Origin: Mesorhizobium shangrilense
Lineage (GTDB): Bacteria; Pseudomonadota; Alphaproteobacteria; Rhizobiales; Rhizobiaceae
Assembly: GCF_040537815.1 (NCBI RefSeq)
Contig: NZ_JBEWSZ010000014.1
Coordinates: 1-64,000, forward strand
Direction: 5' to 3'
Length of the DNA stretch: 64,000 nucleotides
The stretch's first letter is position 1. The number at the start of each line of letters is the position of its first letter. A program made the position numbers and the translations under genes. The notes under the pieces are model-generated. The model did not search any database. It was not told the origin of the DNA and was given only the letters and a program-made list of their open reading frames with translations. This document shows, piece by piece, positions 26,915 through 35,316 of this stretch.

Positions 26915-29880
26915 TGACCTCCTATCGACTGCCCAAGGGTGGCCTGATCGATCGCCAGTCACGCCTCGGCTTCAGCTTTGACGGCCAGTCGCTCACCGGC
27001 CATGCCGGCGATACGCTGGCTTCCGCCCTGCTCGCCAATGGCCGCCAGCTGGTGGGCCGCAGCTTCAAATACCATCGGCCGCGCGGCATCCTAACCGCGG
27101 GCGCCGCCGAACCGAATGCATTGATGACCATCGGCAGCGGAGGGCGCACAGAGGCCAATACCCGGGCTACGATGCAGGACCTTTACGACGGTCTCGAAGC
27201 CCGCAGCCAGAACCGCTGGCCTTCGCTCGATTTCGATATCGGTTCGGTGAACGGCCTGCTCTCACCCTTCCTCGCCGCGGGCTTCTACTACAAGACCTTC
27301 ATGTGGCCGGCGAAGCTCTGGGAAGGTCTCTACGAGCCCTTGATCCGCCGCGCCGCCGGTCTCGGCAAGGCGACCTACGAGCCCGATCCCGACCGGTACG
27401 AGAAGAGCTGGGCGCATTGCGACCTGCTGGTGATCGGCGCCGGCCCCGCCGGGCTGGCCGCCGCGCTGACTGCCGGCCGTGCGGGGGCACGTGTCATCAT
27501 CCTCGACGAACACAGCCTTGCGGGCGGATCGTTGCTGTCGGAGACAGCGACCATCGGCTGGGAAAGCGCGCCGGCATTTGCCAAGCGGCTGGCCGACGAG
27601 CTGGAAACGCTGCCGAATGTACGCGTACTGACCCGCACCACTGCTTTCGGCTGGTATGACGGCAATGTCTTTGGCGCTGTGGAGCGCGCCCAGAAGCATG
27701 TGCGCAACCCCGATCCGAACAAGCCGGTTGAGCGCATGTGGCGCATCGTCGCCAAGAAGGCACTGCTCGCCACCGGTGCCGAGGAGCAGCCGCTCGTGTT
27801 CGGCGGCAACGATATTCCCGGTGTGATGATCGCGGGTGCGATGCGCAGCTATCTCAACCGCTTTGCCGTGGCCCCCGGCCAGCGCACCGCCATCTTCACC
27901 ACCAATGACAGCGGTTATGCACTCGCCCGCGATCTCGAGGCGGCGGGTGTCCAGCTTACCGCAATCATCGACAGCCGCGCCGACGCCCAGTTCGCCTATA
28001 CCGGCAAGGCTCGCCTTATCAAGGGCGCCGTCGTGTCTGACGCCAAGGGCGGCAAAGCGCTCTCCAGCGTCAACGTGACGGCCGCAAACGGCGCGACCGA
28101 AGCCATCGCCCTGAATGCGCTCGCCATGTCCGGCGGCTTCAGCCCGATCATCCACCTTGCCTGCCATCGCGGCGGCAAGCCGCAATGGTCGGATGTGCAT
28201 GGCGCCTTCATGGCCCCGTCGGAGACCAGGGGCCTCGTGCTCGCAGGCGCCGTCACGGGCACGAGCGGATTGTCGGCAAGCTTTGCAGAGGGCGCTGCGC
28301 GCGGCGCTGCCATCGCCCAAGAGCTCGGGTTCGCCGCCCAGCCATTCGACGCCGGTCCTGTGGATGGCGACGTCGTTGCTCCACCGGCCCGCCCGCTCTG
28401 GAATATCCGTGGCGTGAAGGGCAAGGCCTTCGTCGACTTCCAAAACGATGTCGGCCGCAAGGATCTCGACCTTGCCGTGCAGGAAGGCTATGGCGATGTC
28501 GAACTTGCCAAGCGCTACACGACATCGGGCATGGCCACCGACCAGGGCAAGCTCACCAATGTCAACGCAATTGGCCTGCTGGCCGAAGCGCGTGGCGTCT
28601 CTCCCGCCGAAGTCGGCACGACAACCTTCCGGCCCTTCTACACGCCGATCAGCTTCGGCGCGCTGACCGGTCCGCATCACGGCCATCATTTCCAGCCGGT
28701 GCGCAAGTCGCCTCTGCATGACTGGGCCAAGAAGCACGGCGCGGTCTTCGTCGAGACCGGTCTCTGGTATCGCTCATCCTGGTTCCCGCGCGCTGGTGAA
28801 ACCAGCTGGCGACAGAGCGTCGATCGCGAGGTCCTGAACGTTCGAACGAATGTCGGCATCTGCGATGTGTCCATGCTCGGCAAGATCGAGGTCTGCGGCA
28901 AGGATGCGGCGGAGTTCCTCAATCGGGTCTATTCAAACGCCTTCTTGAAACTGCCGGTCGGCAAGGCGCGCTATGGCCTGATGCTGCGCGAGGACGGTTT
29001 TATCTATGATGACGGCACGACGAGCCGCCTGGCTGACGACCGCTTCTTCATGACGACGACCACGGCCTATGCCGCCGGCGTCATGACGCATCTCGAATTC
29101 TGCGCGCAGGTGCTGTGGCCGGAACTCGACGTGCGGCTCGCCTCGGTCACGGACCAATGGGCACAGATGTCCGTGGTCGGGCCGAAGGCGCGCGCGACGT
29201 TGCAGGCGATCGTCGACGATGATATTTCCGACGCTGCTTTCCCCTTTCTTGCGGCAAAGGAAGTCTCACTGTTCGGCGGCCGGCTGCATGGCCGCCTGTT
29301 TCGTATCTCGTTCTCGGGCGAACTGGCTTATGAGCTTGCCGTGCCGGCCGGCTATGGCGAGAGCGTCGCAGACGCCGTTCTCCAAGCAGGCAAGGAACAT
29401 GGCATCCAGCCCTATGGCGTCGAGGCGCTCAGCGTACTTCGCATCGAGAAGGGCCATGTGACGCATAACGAGATCAACGGCACGGTGATCCCGTCGGACC
29501 TCGGCTTCGCAAAGATGGTGTCGACAGCCAAGCCGGATTTCATTGGCAGGGCGATGCTCGGCCGCGAGGGCCTAGTGGCCGAGGATCGCCCGAGCCTTGT
29601 CGGCGTCGTGCCCCTCGATCCCACTGCTACATTCCGCACCGGCTCGCACATCCTCGCCAAGGACGCTGCTCCGACGCTCGAGAACGACCAGGGCTACGTC
29701 TCGTCGAGTGCCTTTTCTCCACATGTCGGCTCGACAATCGGCTTGGCGCTAGTGAAGCGTGGCCATGCCAGACATGGCGAAGAGGTGGTGGTGTGGAACG
29801 GCTTGTGTGGCGAATTCACCGCAGCGCGGCTATGCAATCCGGTCTTCTTCGATCCAACAAACGAGAAGCTCCATGTCTGA
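26914..29880 (+). CDS. soxA: Sarcosine oxidase alpha subunit
   Basis: At 988 residues this is full length. Order: an N-terminal 2Fe-2S-ferredoxin-like fold (FDGQSLTGHAGDTLASALLA, VGRSFKYHRPRGILTAG), an NAD-binding flavoprotein domain with DLLVIGAGPAGLAAALTAGR at about residue 170, and from about 600 an aminomethyltransferase (GcvT-like) folate-binding domain (NVRTNVGICDVSMLGKIEV). This subunit binds NAD and the folate that accepts the methyl carbon as a one-carbon unit. Its end overlaps soxG by 8 bases. A fragment of a second soxA lies at 32001-32159. Confidence 0.93.
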   Translation: MTSYRLPKGGLIDRQSRLGFSFDGQSLTGHAGDTLASALLANGRQLVGRSFKYHRPRGILTAGAAEPNALMTIGSGGRTEANTRATMQDLYDGLEARSQNRWPSLDFDIGSVNGLLSPFLAAGFYYKTFMWPAKLWEGLYEPLIRRAAGLGKATYEPDPDRYEKSWAHCDLLVIGAGPAGLAAALTAGRAGARVIILDEHSLAGGSLLSETATIGWESAPAFAKRLADELETLPNVRVLTRTTAFGWYDGNVFGAVERAQKHVRNPDPNKPVERMWRIVAKKALLATGAEEQPLVFGGNDIPGVMIAGAMRSYLNRFAVAPGQRTAIFTTNDSGYALARDLEAAGVQLTAIIDSRADAQFAYTGKARLIKGAVVSDAKGGKALSSVNVTAANGATEAIALNALAMSGGFSPIIHLACHRGGKPQWSDVHGAFMAPSETRGLVLAGAVTGTSGLSASFAEGAARGAAIAQELGFAAQPFDAGPVDGDVVAPPARPLWNIRGVKGKAFVDFQNDVGRKDLDLAVQEGYGDVELAKRYTTSGMATDQGKLTNVNAIGLLAEARGVSPAEVGTTTFRPFYTPISFGALTGPHHGHHFQPVRKSPLHDWAKKHGAVFVETGLWYRSSWFPRAGETSWRQSVDREVLNVRTNVGICDVSMLGKIEVCGKDAAEFLNRVYSNAFLKLPVGKARYGLMLREDGFIYDDGTTSRLADDRFFMTTTTAYAAGVMTHLEFCAQVLWPELDVRLASVTDQWAQMSVVGPKARATLQAIVDDDISDAAFPFLAAKEVSLFGGRLHGRLFRISFSGELAYELAVPAGYGESVADAVLQAGKEHGIQPYGVEALSVLRIEKGHVTHNEINGTVIPSDLGFAKMVSTAKPDFIGRAMLGREGLVAEDRPSLVGVVPLDPTATFRTGSHILAKDAAPTLENDQGYVSSSAFSPHVGSTIGLALVKRGHARHGEEVVVWNGLCGEFTAARLCNPVFFDPTNEKLHV

Positions 29881-30400
29881 TTTCGATCTCATTCACCGCC
29901 CGGCGATCAGCACCGAACCAGTGCGGGGTTCCGACGCCTTCGCCATGAAGGCGATGCCCGAGGGCAACTTGATCCACATACTCGGCAAGCCTGGCGGCGA
30001 GGATCTCACTGCCACGCTACAAGGTCTGTTCGGCGGCGAGGCCAACAGGATCCGCACCTTCGGCCCCGGACAATGGCTCGTGGTCAGGGATGAGCCGACG
30101 TCTCACGTCGACCTGCGGGCAGAGTTTGAAAAGCTCGCTTCACATGCCTTCGCAGTCGATCAAACCCATGGACGCATTCGCATCGAAGTCTCGGGCCACG
30201 CCGTTACGTCGGCGCTCGCAAAGGGCACGGCCGTCGATTTCCAAGGTATGGCCATCGGTCAGTGCGCGATGACGATGATGGGACATATCTCCGTGCACAT
30301 GACCCGCTGCGCAGCGGATCGATTCGAGCTGGTCGTACTGCGCGGCTTTGGTCAGAGCCTGTGGGACGAGATTGCTCATCTGAGCGCCGACCCCCGCTGA
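29873..30400 (+). CDS. soxG: Sarcosine oxidase gamma subunit
   Basis: The ATG at 29873 overlaps the end of soxA; the product is 175 residues. It is a GcvT-fold-like accessory subunit with RTFGPGQWLVV, VDQTHGRIRIEVSGHAV and CAMTMMGHISVHMTRCAADR, then LRGFGQSLWDEI near the C-terminus, matching SoxG. It completes the operon. In many rhizobia formyl-tetrahydrofolate genes follow; here a different gene of opposite orientation does. Confidence 0.88.
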   Translation: MSDFDLIHRPAISTEPVRGSDAFAMKAMPEGNLIHILGKPGGEDLTATLQGLFGGEANRIRTFGPGQWLVVRDEPTSHVDLRAEFEKLASHAFAVDQTHGRIRIEVSGHAVTSALAKGTAVDFQGMAIGQCAMTMMGHISVHMTRCAADRFELVVLRGFGQSLWDEIAHLSADPR

Positions 30401-30406
30401 GACCTT

Positions 30407-30445
30407 GATCGCCGCGGCGGCACGGAAGTGCGCGTGGCGGCGATC
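30407..30445. terminator. Hairpin after soxG, possible terminator
   Basis: GATCGCCGC (30407-30415) and GCGGCGATC (30437-30445) form a perfect 9-bp GC-rich stem 6 bases after the soxG stop. No T-tract follows, so it may be a 3'-stabilising hairpin rather than a true intrinsic terminator. Confidence 0.35.
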
Positions 30446-30623
30446 CCTTCCAGGAAACGCGCGCCGCAAGGCAGAGCGACAAGACCAGGAGACCGACATG
30501 GCGATGACAGGGGACGCTCGGAGAATCGGATCTTTATCGAGAATTGTTTCCCTCTCATCCCTTAGAAGGGGTCAACGTTGCACGATAAGAGATCAGAATT
30601 GCGCGCCGGTAGGGCCGTTGGTA
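30446..30623. other. Short gap, possible truncated gene start
   Basis: AGGAG precedes an ATG near 30498 (MAMTGDARRIGS), but the frame has no recognisable continuation and enters the end of the convergent methyltransferase. It may be the start of a folate gene cut off by rearrangement. Confidence 0.25.
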
Positions 30624-31385
30624 TTATTTGTATGCGACAACCATGAGGCGCGAGCTATCAGATGTAAACGCTCCACCTTCCTCCCCATAGGCTTCAACAG
30701 TCTCGAATCCCGCGCTTCGCAACATGCTAACATATTCAGAAAACCCATACTGTCTGAAAGAAAGATGCGTTCGTCTAACGCATCCGTCGCGAACGATAAT
30801 CCTTTCGATGTGCGAGCGATCACTTAGCACATCATTGCTCAATATATCGATTCTCACATCGTTGTTACGCTGCCAAACGTTACAGATAGGCAATTTGTGA
30901 CGCAGCAGAAGCACACGATTGTGGTGATCGATTAGCAGCCGCCCGCCCTTTCTAAGTGAAGAAGCGGCTTCACGAAGAACTCTCTCATTGTCCGCGTCGT
31001 CGAAATAGCCAAACGTCGTGTACCACAGAAAAGCCGCGTCGAATCGATCTCGCCAGGGAAGTGAGCGCATGTCGCCCAGGACATACTCAACATTTACATC
31101 GCGTTCAGCCGCACCCGCTTCGGCTTCTTTTAGCAAGATCGGCGAGATATCAAGCCCGGCTACCTGCGCTCCTTTTTTCGCCAACCGGTTGGTAATCCGC
31201 CCATAGCCGCATCCAAGTTCAAGGACTGAGCTGCCTTGTCCAAGAGAAAGAAGCTCCCAAATTAATTCTGTTTGTCTATCACTCATTTCTGGCAGATTGA
31301 CCACATCGCCAAAATAAAAGTAATCTTCTTTGAAGTATGGTTCAAAATCTGACGGAGATACTTTGCTATTAATATCGTCATTCAT
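30624..31385 (-). CDS. Class I SAM-dependent methyltransferase
   Basis: The 253-residue product has SAM motif I SSVLELGCGYGRITNRLAKK near residue 55, motif II acidic end AGLDIS, then VEYVLGDMRSLPW and the post-motif strand RKGGRLLIDHHNR. AAGGAC lies before the ATG at 31385. The acceptor is unknown. It converges on soxG, has relics behind it, and is distinctly richer in A and T than the sox operon, which suggests separate acquisition. It resembles the 5148-5885 protein only in the general fold. Confidence 0.8.
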   Translation of the reverse strand: MNDDINSKVSPSDFEPYFKEDYFYFGDVVNLPEMSDRQTELIWELLSLGQGSSVLELGCGYGRITNRLAKKGAQVAGLDISPILLKEAEAGAAERDVNVEYVLGDMRSLPWRDRFDAAFLWYTTFGYFDDADNERVLREAASSLRKGGRLLIDHHNRVLLLRHKLPICNVWQRNNDVRIDILSNDVLSDRSHIERIIVRDGCVRRTHLSFRQYGFSEYVSMLRSAGFETVEAYGEEGGAFTSDSSRLMVVAYK

Positions 31386-31955
31386 AAGTTTTGTCCTTAT
31401 GTTTTGGTTTCAACTTTTGTTTGCCTACGATTTTATCGATTATTGCATACTTTGAAAGAAAACATTTGTGAAAGTTTCCATACCGTTGTTAAATATTCCT
31501 GCAACAGATATTGATCTTGCCGCATTCGAGATTTTACCTCGGGCCGGTATGGTGCCTCTGGAGGCACTGGTCTCGAAGCTCGCCAAGGTCCGGACCGGGC
31601 GACGTATATCGGCCTTGAGCATATGAGTTGTTTCATCGTTCGCCGCAGCGAAGCGCTTGTCGCCGTGTCGGGCGCGCGCGCCTGCCGAATCGCCCTGGCA
31701 CGTGCTGGAAACGGCGGCGAAGCAGATGGAGGAGAAGATGGCGTGACCGCCCGGATCATCGACGGAAATGCGTTTGCGGCGCTGACAATCACGGCGAAAT
31801 CCTCTCTGCCAGATTGTCCAAGGACGAAGGAATGAACCTAGCGGATCGTAAAGGCTTGTGAACTCTGTGTAAAAAATGATGTTGAGGGCGGGTCTCTCGG
31901 CATCGGCTTTGAAGAGCAGCCCCCAAACCAGCCGGAGTTCCTGGAGTAAAGAGCC
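31386..31955. other. Gap with unrecognised open-frame remnants
   Basis: A plus-strand frame beginning near 31469 reads SIPLLNIPATDIDLAAFEIL, then AGMVPLEALVSKLAKVRTGR and stops near 31627. It reads protein-like but I cannot name it. Nothing else is recognisable. Confidence 0.3.
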
Positions 31956-32000
31956 GTGGTGGTGAGCATCGGCTCAGTCCCAGGCACGATCTGGGGGCGG

Positions 32001-32159
32001 GTGAGTGTCTTCGACGGAAAGGCCATGGCTGGCTTCCGCTGCGACACGCTCGCGCCGGCGCTGCGGGCGAACGCCGTGGGCCTCGTCGGCCGCAGTTTCA
32101 AATACCACCGCCCGCGCGGGATCTATTCGTCCGGGGCCGAGGAGCCGAATGCGCTCATG
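32001..32159 (+). pseudogene. Fragment of a second sarcosine oxidase alpha gene
   Basis: The frame reads VFDGKAMAGFRCDTLAPALR, then VGLVGRSFKYHRPRG and SSGAEEPNALM. This is the N-terminal ferredoxin-like part of SoxA; the intact copy reads FDGQSLTGHAGDTLASALLA, VGRSFKYHRPRGILTAG and AEPNALM. Homology ends after about 50 residues, followed at 32291 by IS-type end repeats. The sequence differs enough from the intact gene to be a separate paralogue, or an SoxA-like subunit from another system, rather than a recent duplication. Confidence 0.75.
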
Positions 32160-32290
32160 AGTTATCTCACCGGTGAAAGCATGCGAAAACAGAGCCCGGC
32201 AATCGCACCCCAAAACCCGAAAACACCGAAGCTTGACCTGAAACAAAAAACAGCCCCAACATCAACCAGACCCAGGATCAGACCGAAAAC

Positions 32291-32380
32291 TGGCCGCCTT
32301 CAAATCGGAATGGTGGCCGGAATGAAATCGGAATGATTGGCCGGCTTCAAATTGGAATCGGTCGCCGGCTTCATCGGAAT
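32291..32380. repeat. Four tandem 19-21-bp repeats, IS21-type element end
   Basis: Units at 32291-32311, 32314-32334, 32338-32358 and 32362-32380 share GGCCG, then TTCAAAT or a variant, then CGGAAT or TGGAAT. The best copy contains GGCCGCCTTCAAATCGGAAT. Multiple short internal repeats next to an element tip are typical of IS21-family ends. The soxA fragment breaks off just before them. Confidence 0.55.
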
Positions 32381-32917
32381 ACGCGAATACGCACGTCATA
32401 GGGTTTTGTTGCAACGGCTTAATAGGGGCACAGAGAGGCCCTGATGCGAGGCCAATCAGACACCGAGGATTTCGATCGGTTCTGTTGCGAAAGTGACATT
32501 GCGCCTTGTCAAAACGCGTGCATTACCGCTGCGCTCATTGGCCCAAATCTTGCTTATGTTGGGTGTAGTGCGCTCAAGGCAAGAGCTTTGTTCGCACGTG
32601 AACAAGAACCAGATTAGGTCGCAGGGTCTGTCAACTCTGGCCTGGGATGGCGCTCAGCAGGCTAGGCCCCAAGATCAAAAAACTGGATGCGCTGATCGGC
32701 GATCACAAATAGAAGCGGATAATCTTCGTGGAAGAAGCGGTAGCTTGTGCTGCGTGCACGTGAGTCTTGGCACTAGCAAGGGAATGAGTGCGATTGTTCG
32801 GCACCTTCCGGTTTAACAGCGCAGGTGAGACCTCTTGCAGGCGCTATTAGGGTCATGTCCCCAATAGGCAACTCACCAAACCAACATAGCGAAAAATCAA
32901 CCAAAGGAGAAATCCGA
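32381..32917. other. Gap with possible IS6-type end and ligase leader
   Basis: GGTTCTGTTGCGAAAGT near 32477 resembles the terminal inverted repeat of IS6-family elements, and GGGTTTTGTTGCAA occurs near 32401. Nothing of an IS6 transposase is readable here. The final 60 bases lead into the glutamine-synthetase-family gene. Confidence 0.3.
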
Positions 32918-34315
32918 ATGCAACTCCCCAACGCATGGACTGGCGCACTGTCACCCCGGTGCCTTGCGACGCCTAAGGAGTTGGACGTCGCAGGGGCTCA
33001 AGCCTTCCTGGAGCAGGCGGGCGTCCGCTATGTACTCGCGCAATTTGTCGACCTATATGGGGTCGTAAAGAGCAAAGCCGTTCCGGTGCAACATCTCGAT
33101 TGCATTTTGACGGAAGGCGCGGGCTTCGCTGGTTCCGGCACGTGCGGACTAGGCCTTCTTCCGCATGAACCGGAATACATGGTGGTCTGCGAACTTGATA
33201 CGTTGACGGTGACGCCATGGGCTCCCGGATATGCTCGCATGATGGGAGTCGGCACCGTGAAGGGAGTGCCGCATCCGGTCGACACGCGTAACGTTCTCAA
33301 GAAGCAAGTCGCGTCCCTTGCTAAGCGCGACTGGACGCTCAATACGGGGCTGGAGCCCGAGTTCCTTCTGCTGCGGCGGGAGCCAGACGGGAAACTGTCG
33401 CCGTTCGACCGCACGGATACGCTTACCAAGCCCGCTTATGATTATCGCGGCCTCATGCGCGGGCGAAACTTCCTTGAGCGCGTAACGGAATGCTTACAGG
33501 CCGTTGGAATCGATGTTTATCAGATCGACCATGAAGACGCGAACGGACAGTACGAAATCAACTTCAGGTACGCCGATGCACTAAAGACGGCTGACCAGAT
33601 CGTCTTCTTTAAAATGGCGGTCTCGGAAATCGCGCATGATCTCGGCGCCATCTGCTCCTTTATGCCAAAGCCGCGCAGTAATTCGACTGGCAATGGCATG
33701 CATATCCATTGCTCTATCGCCGACGCGGACGGGCGGAATCTCTTTCACGATGATGCAGACCCGAATGGAATGGGCTTGAGCAAGCTCGCCTATCATTTCC
33801 TGGGCGGTGTGCTCGCGCATGCAAAGGGGCTGACAGCGCTTCTGGCGCCGACCGTGAACTCCTACAAGCGTCTGGTCGTCGGTGGCACGGTCTCAGGCGC
33901 AACGTGGGCTCCTGCCTGCATCGCTTACGGCTACAACAATCGCACCGCCATGGTGCGAATTCCCTACGGCAGGCTTGAGATTCGTACTGGCGACAGCAGC
34001 ATGAATCCGTACCTCGCAACGGCCGCGCTTATTGCCGCCGGTCTCGATGGAATTGAGCAGAAGATCGAGCCAGGTGCGCCCAGAAATGTCAACTTCTACG
34101 GTCTCACGCTCGAGGCAATCAAGGAGATGGGCATAGATCTGCTTCCGCAGACGCTCACCGAAGCGCTCGATGCACTAGAGGCCGATCAGTTGTTTGCTGG
34201 CACTCTCGGGAAGCCAGTCATCGAACAGTTCCTGTCCCTGAAGAGATTAGAGTGGCTGGAATACCACCGCCACGTATCCGACTGGGAAGTTGAAAGGTAC
34301 CTCAATTTCTTCTGA
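32918..34315 (+). CDS. Glutamine-synthetase-family ligase (GlnT/gamma-glutamylmethylamide synthetase-like)
   Basis: AAAGGAGA lies directly before the ATG at 32918, which gives 465 residues and is preferred to an in-frame start at 32825. Markers: [13 protein letters not shown] (beta-grasp), [14 protein letters not shown] and NGQYEINF (metal ligands), [12 protein letters not shown] (ATP/ammonia site), and [20 protein letters not shown]. The family joins ammonia or an amine to glutamate using ATP. The form is close to rhizobial GlnT (GSIII) and to gamma-glutamylmethylamide synthetase rather than to GlnA. Closeness to soxBDAG allows a methylamine or N-methylglutamate role, but no NMG synthase genes are present. 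Confidence 0.8.
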   Translation: MQLPNAWTGALSPRCLATPKELDVAGAQAFLEQAGVRYVLAQFVDLYGVVKSKAVPVQHLDCILTEGAGFAGSGTCGLGLLPHEPEYMVVCELDTLTVTPWAPGYARMMGVGTVKGVPHPVDTRNVLKKQVASLAKRDWTLNTGLEPEFLLLRREPDGKLSPFDRTDTLTKPAYDYRGLMRGRNFLERVTECLQAVGIDVYQIDHEDANGQYEINFRYADALKTADQIVFFKMAVSEIAHDLGAICSFMPKPRSNSTGNGMHIHCSIADADGRNLFHDDADPNGMGLSKLAYHFLGGVLAHAKGLTALLAPTVNSYKRLVVGGTVSGATWAPACIAYGYNNRTAMVRIPYGRLEIRTGDSSMNPYLATAALIAAGLDGIEQKIEPGAPRNVNFYGLTLEAIKEMGIDLLPQTLTEALDALEADQLFAGTLGKPVIEQFLSLKRLEWLEYHRHVSDWEVERYLNFF

Positions 34316-34354
34316 ACTCAGCCGTTGTCGGGCGACCTGAGAAATTGCCCCCCA

Positions 34355-34460
34355 CATTGCCTCAAGAAAATTGTTACCGCGCAGGTTCGTTGCCTCAGCT
34401 AAAATGTTACCCGTGAGGGCGCATGCCGCCATGATACCTTCACCACCAGGGAGGTGTCAT
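34355..34460 (+). mobile_element. IS21-type element end, copy 2
   Basis: Two related 26-base units (34355-34380 and 34388-34413) share TTGCCTCA followed by AAAAT or AAATTG and GTTACC. After them comes GGGAGG and an ATG at 34459 that opens only MKT before a stop, with VWPDEIIAAISSS readable one frame away. This is the layout of an IS21 left end plus the start of its first transposase gene, now broken. The reverse complement resembles 69-116. Confidence 0.45.
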
Positions 34461-35070
34461 GAAGACTTGACGTATGGCCCGATGAAATCATCGCAGCAAT
34501 CAGCTCGTCTTAGAGCTTCCTGGCGTTAAGCCGTCTGCCCGGCAACCGGTGGCGGGCCCTGCCGACCCATTTTGGTTGGGCGTGCGACATTCTTGTCGAG
34601 CTTCGGACACAAGAAAGTTTGCGGATAGACACCCACGAAGAGCGAACGAAAAAAGACGCGGACATGCAAACGACGCTACCCGAACTCACACTTGCCTGCC
34701 GATGACGTTCCCGATGAAAATCCAGTCACCGAAGAGCTTGGCGTTGGAACCATGGTCGAGCCAGATGGCGTTCTGGCGCGGTCCAATAGTGTTCGCGCTT
34801 GCCGAGGATGCCGCCGCCACAATCGAGATGAGACGGATGCTGGTGGGCTCAAGATTGGATCTGCATTGCACCGGCTGATCCCCGCTGGCAGACTCTGCCG
34901 CAAGGCCTGTCCAAAGACTGATACCTGTCCAGCATTTCTGGGACAACGTCTGGCAACCGACACCTACAGTCGGCGTTGTCGAGGCCGCGACACGGGACTT
35001 TTCGGCTTGATCCTGCTGCATCATAATTAAGTCGTTGGATCATATACAGAACTCTTTTCTGAAACCATTT

Positions 35071-35114
35071 CGGCCAAGTCGGCATGATTTTTGAAGCTCC
35101 TTGGTCGCGAGGCG
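35071..35114 (+). repeat. Dispersed 44-bp repeat, copy B
   Basis: Ungapped match to 4783-4826 (33 of 44 bases). Flanks on either side do not align. It lies about 200 bases upstream of histidine decarboxylase. Confidence 0.6.
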
Positions 35115-35258
35115 CCAGGAGTTGCCGAACTCGTCCCGCCGCTGACTGCGCAGACGGCCGTGGACCGCTATGGCGCCGAAGTCGCCGCCTTGGCCTGACG
35201 GATCAGTGACGCCGCGGCTAGCTAAAGGGCGAGCGGTCTGACCAACTTAAGTGCGCCT

Positions 35259-35274
35259 TGGGTCATGCTTTGCC
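35259..35274 (+). promoter_or_regulatory. Candidate sigma-54 promoter of hdc
   Basis: TGGGTCATGCTTTGCC has GG at 35260-35261 and GC at 35272-35273 with exactly 10 bases between, and keeps TTGC at the -12 side. The -24 side is imperfect (TGGGTC for TGGCAC). It is 43 bases before the hdc ATG. I found no NifA upstream site (TGT-N10-ACA) nearby. Confidence 0.3.
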
Positions 35275-35316
35275 TGCCGTTTTAATAACAGGCTGGTTTA
35301 ATAGTGGAGCAAATCT

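Larger units (their letters stand above)
34461..35316. other. Intergenic stretch without a recognised gene
   Basis: Roughly 850 bases of debris. Open frames around 34549-35030 on both strands match nothing I know. The 44-bp dispersed repeat (35071-35114) and the candidate sigma-54 promoter (35259-35274) lie in the last 250 bases. Confidence 0.4.

Noticed and set aside
27262..28737. 491-codon open frame antisense to soxA
   Set aside because: Typical codon-bias shadow of a GC-rich gene; no motifs. The same holds for long antisense frames at 9627-10637, 25500-26645, 45919-47088 and 48932-50134.
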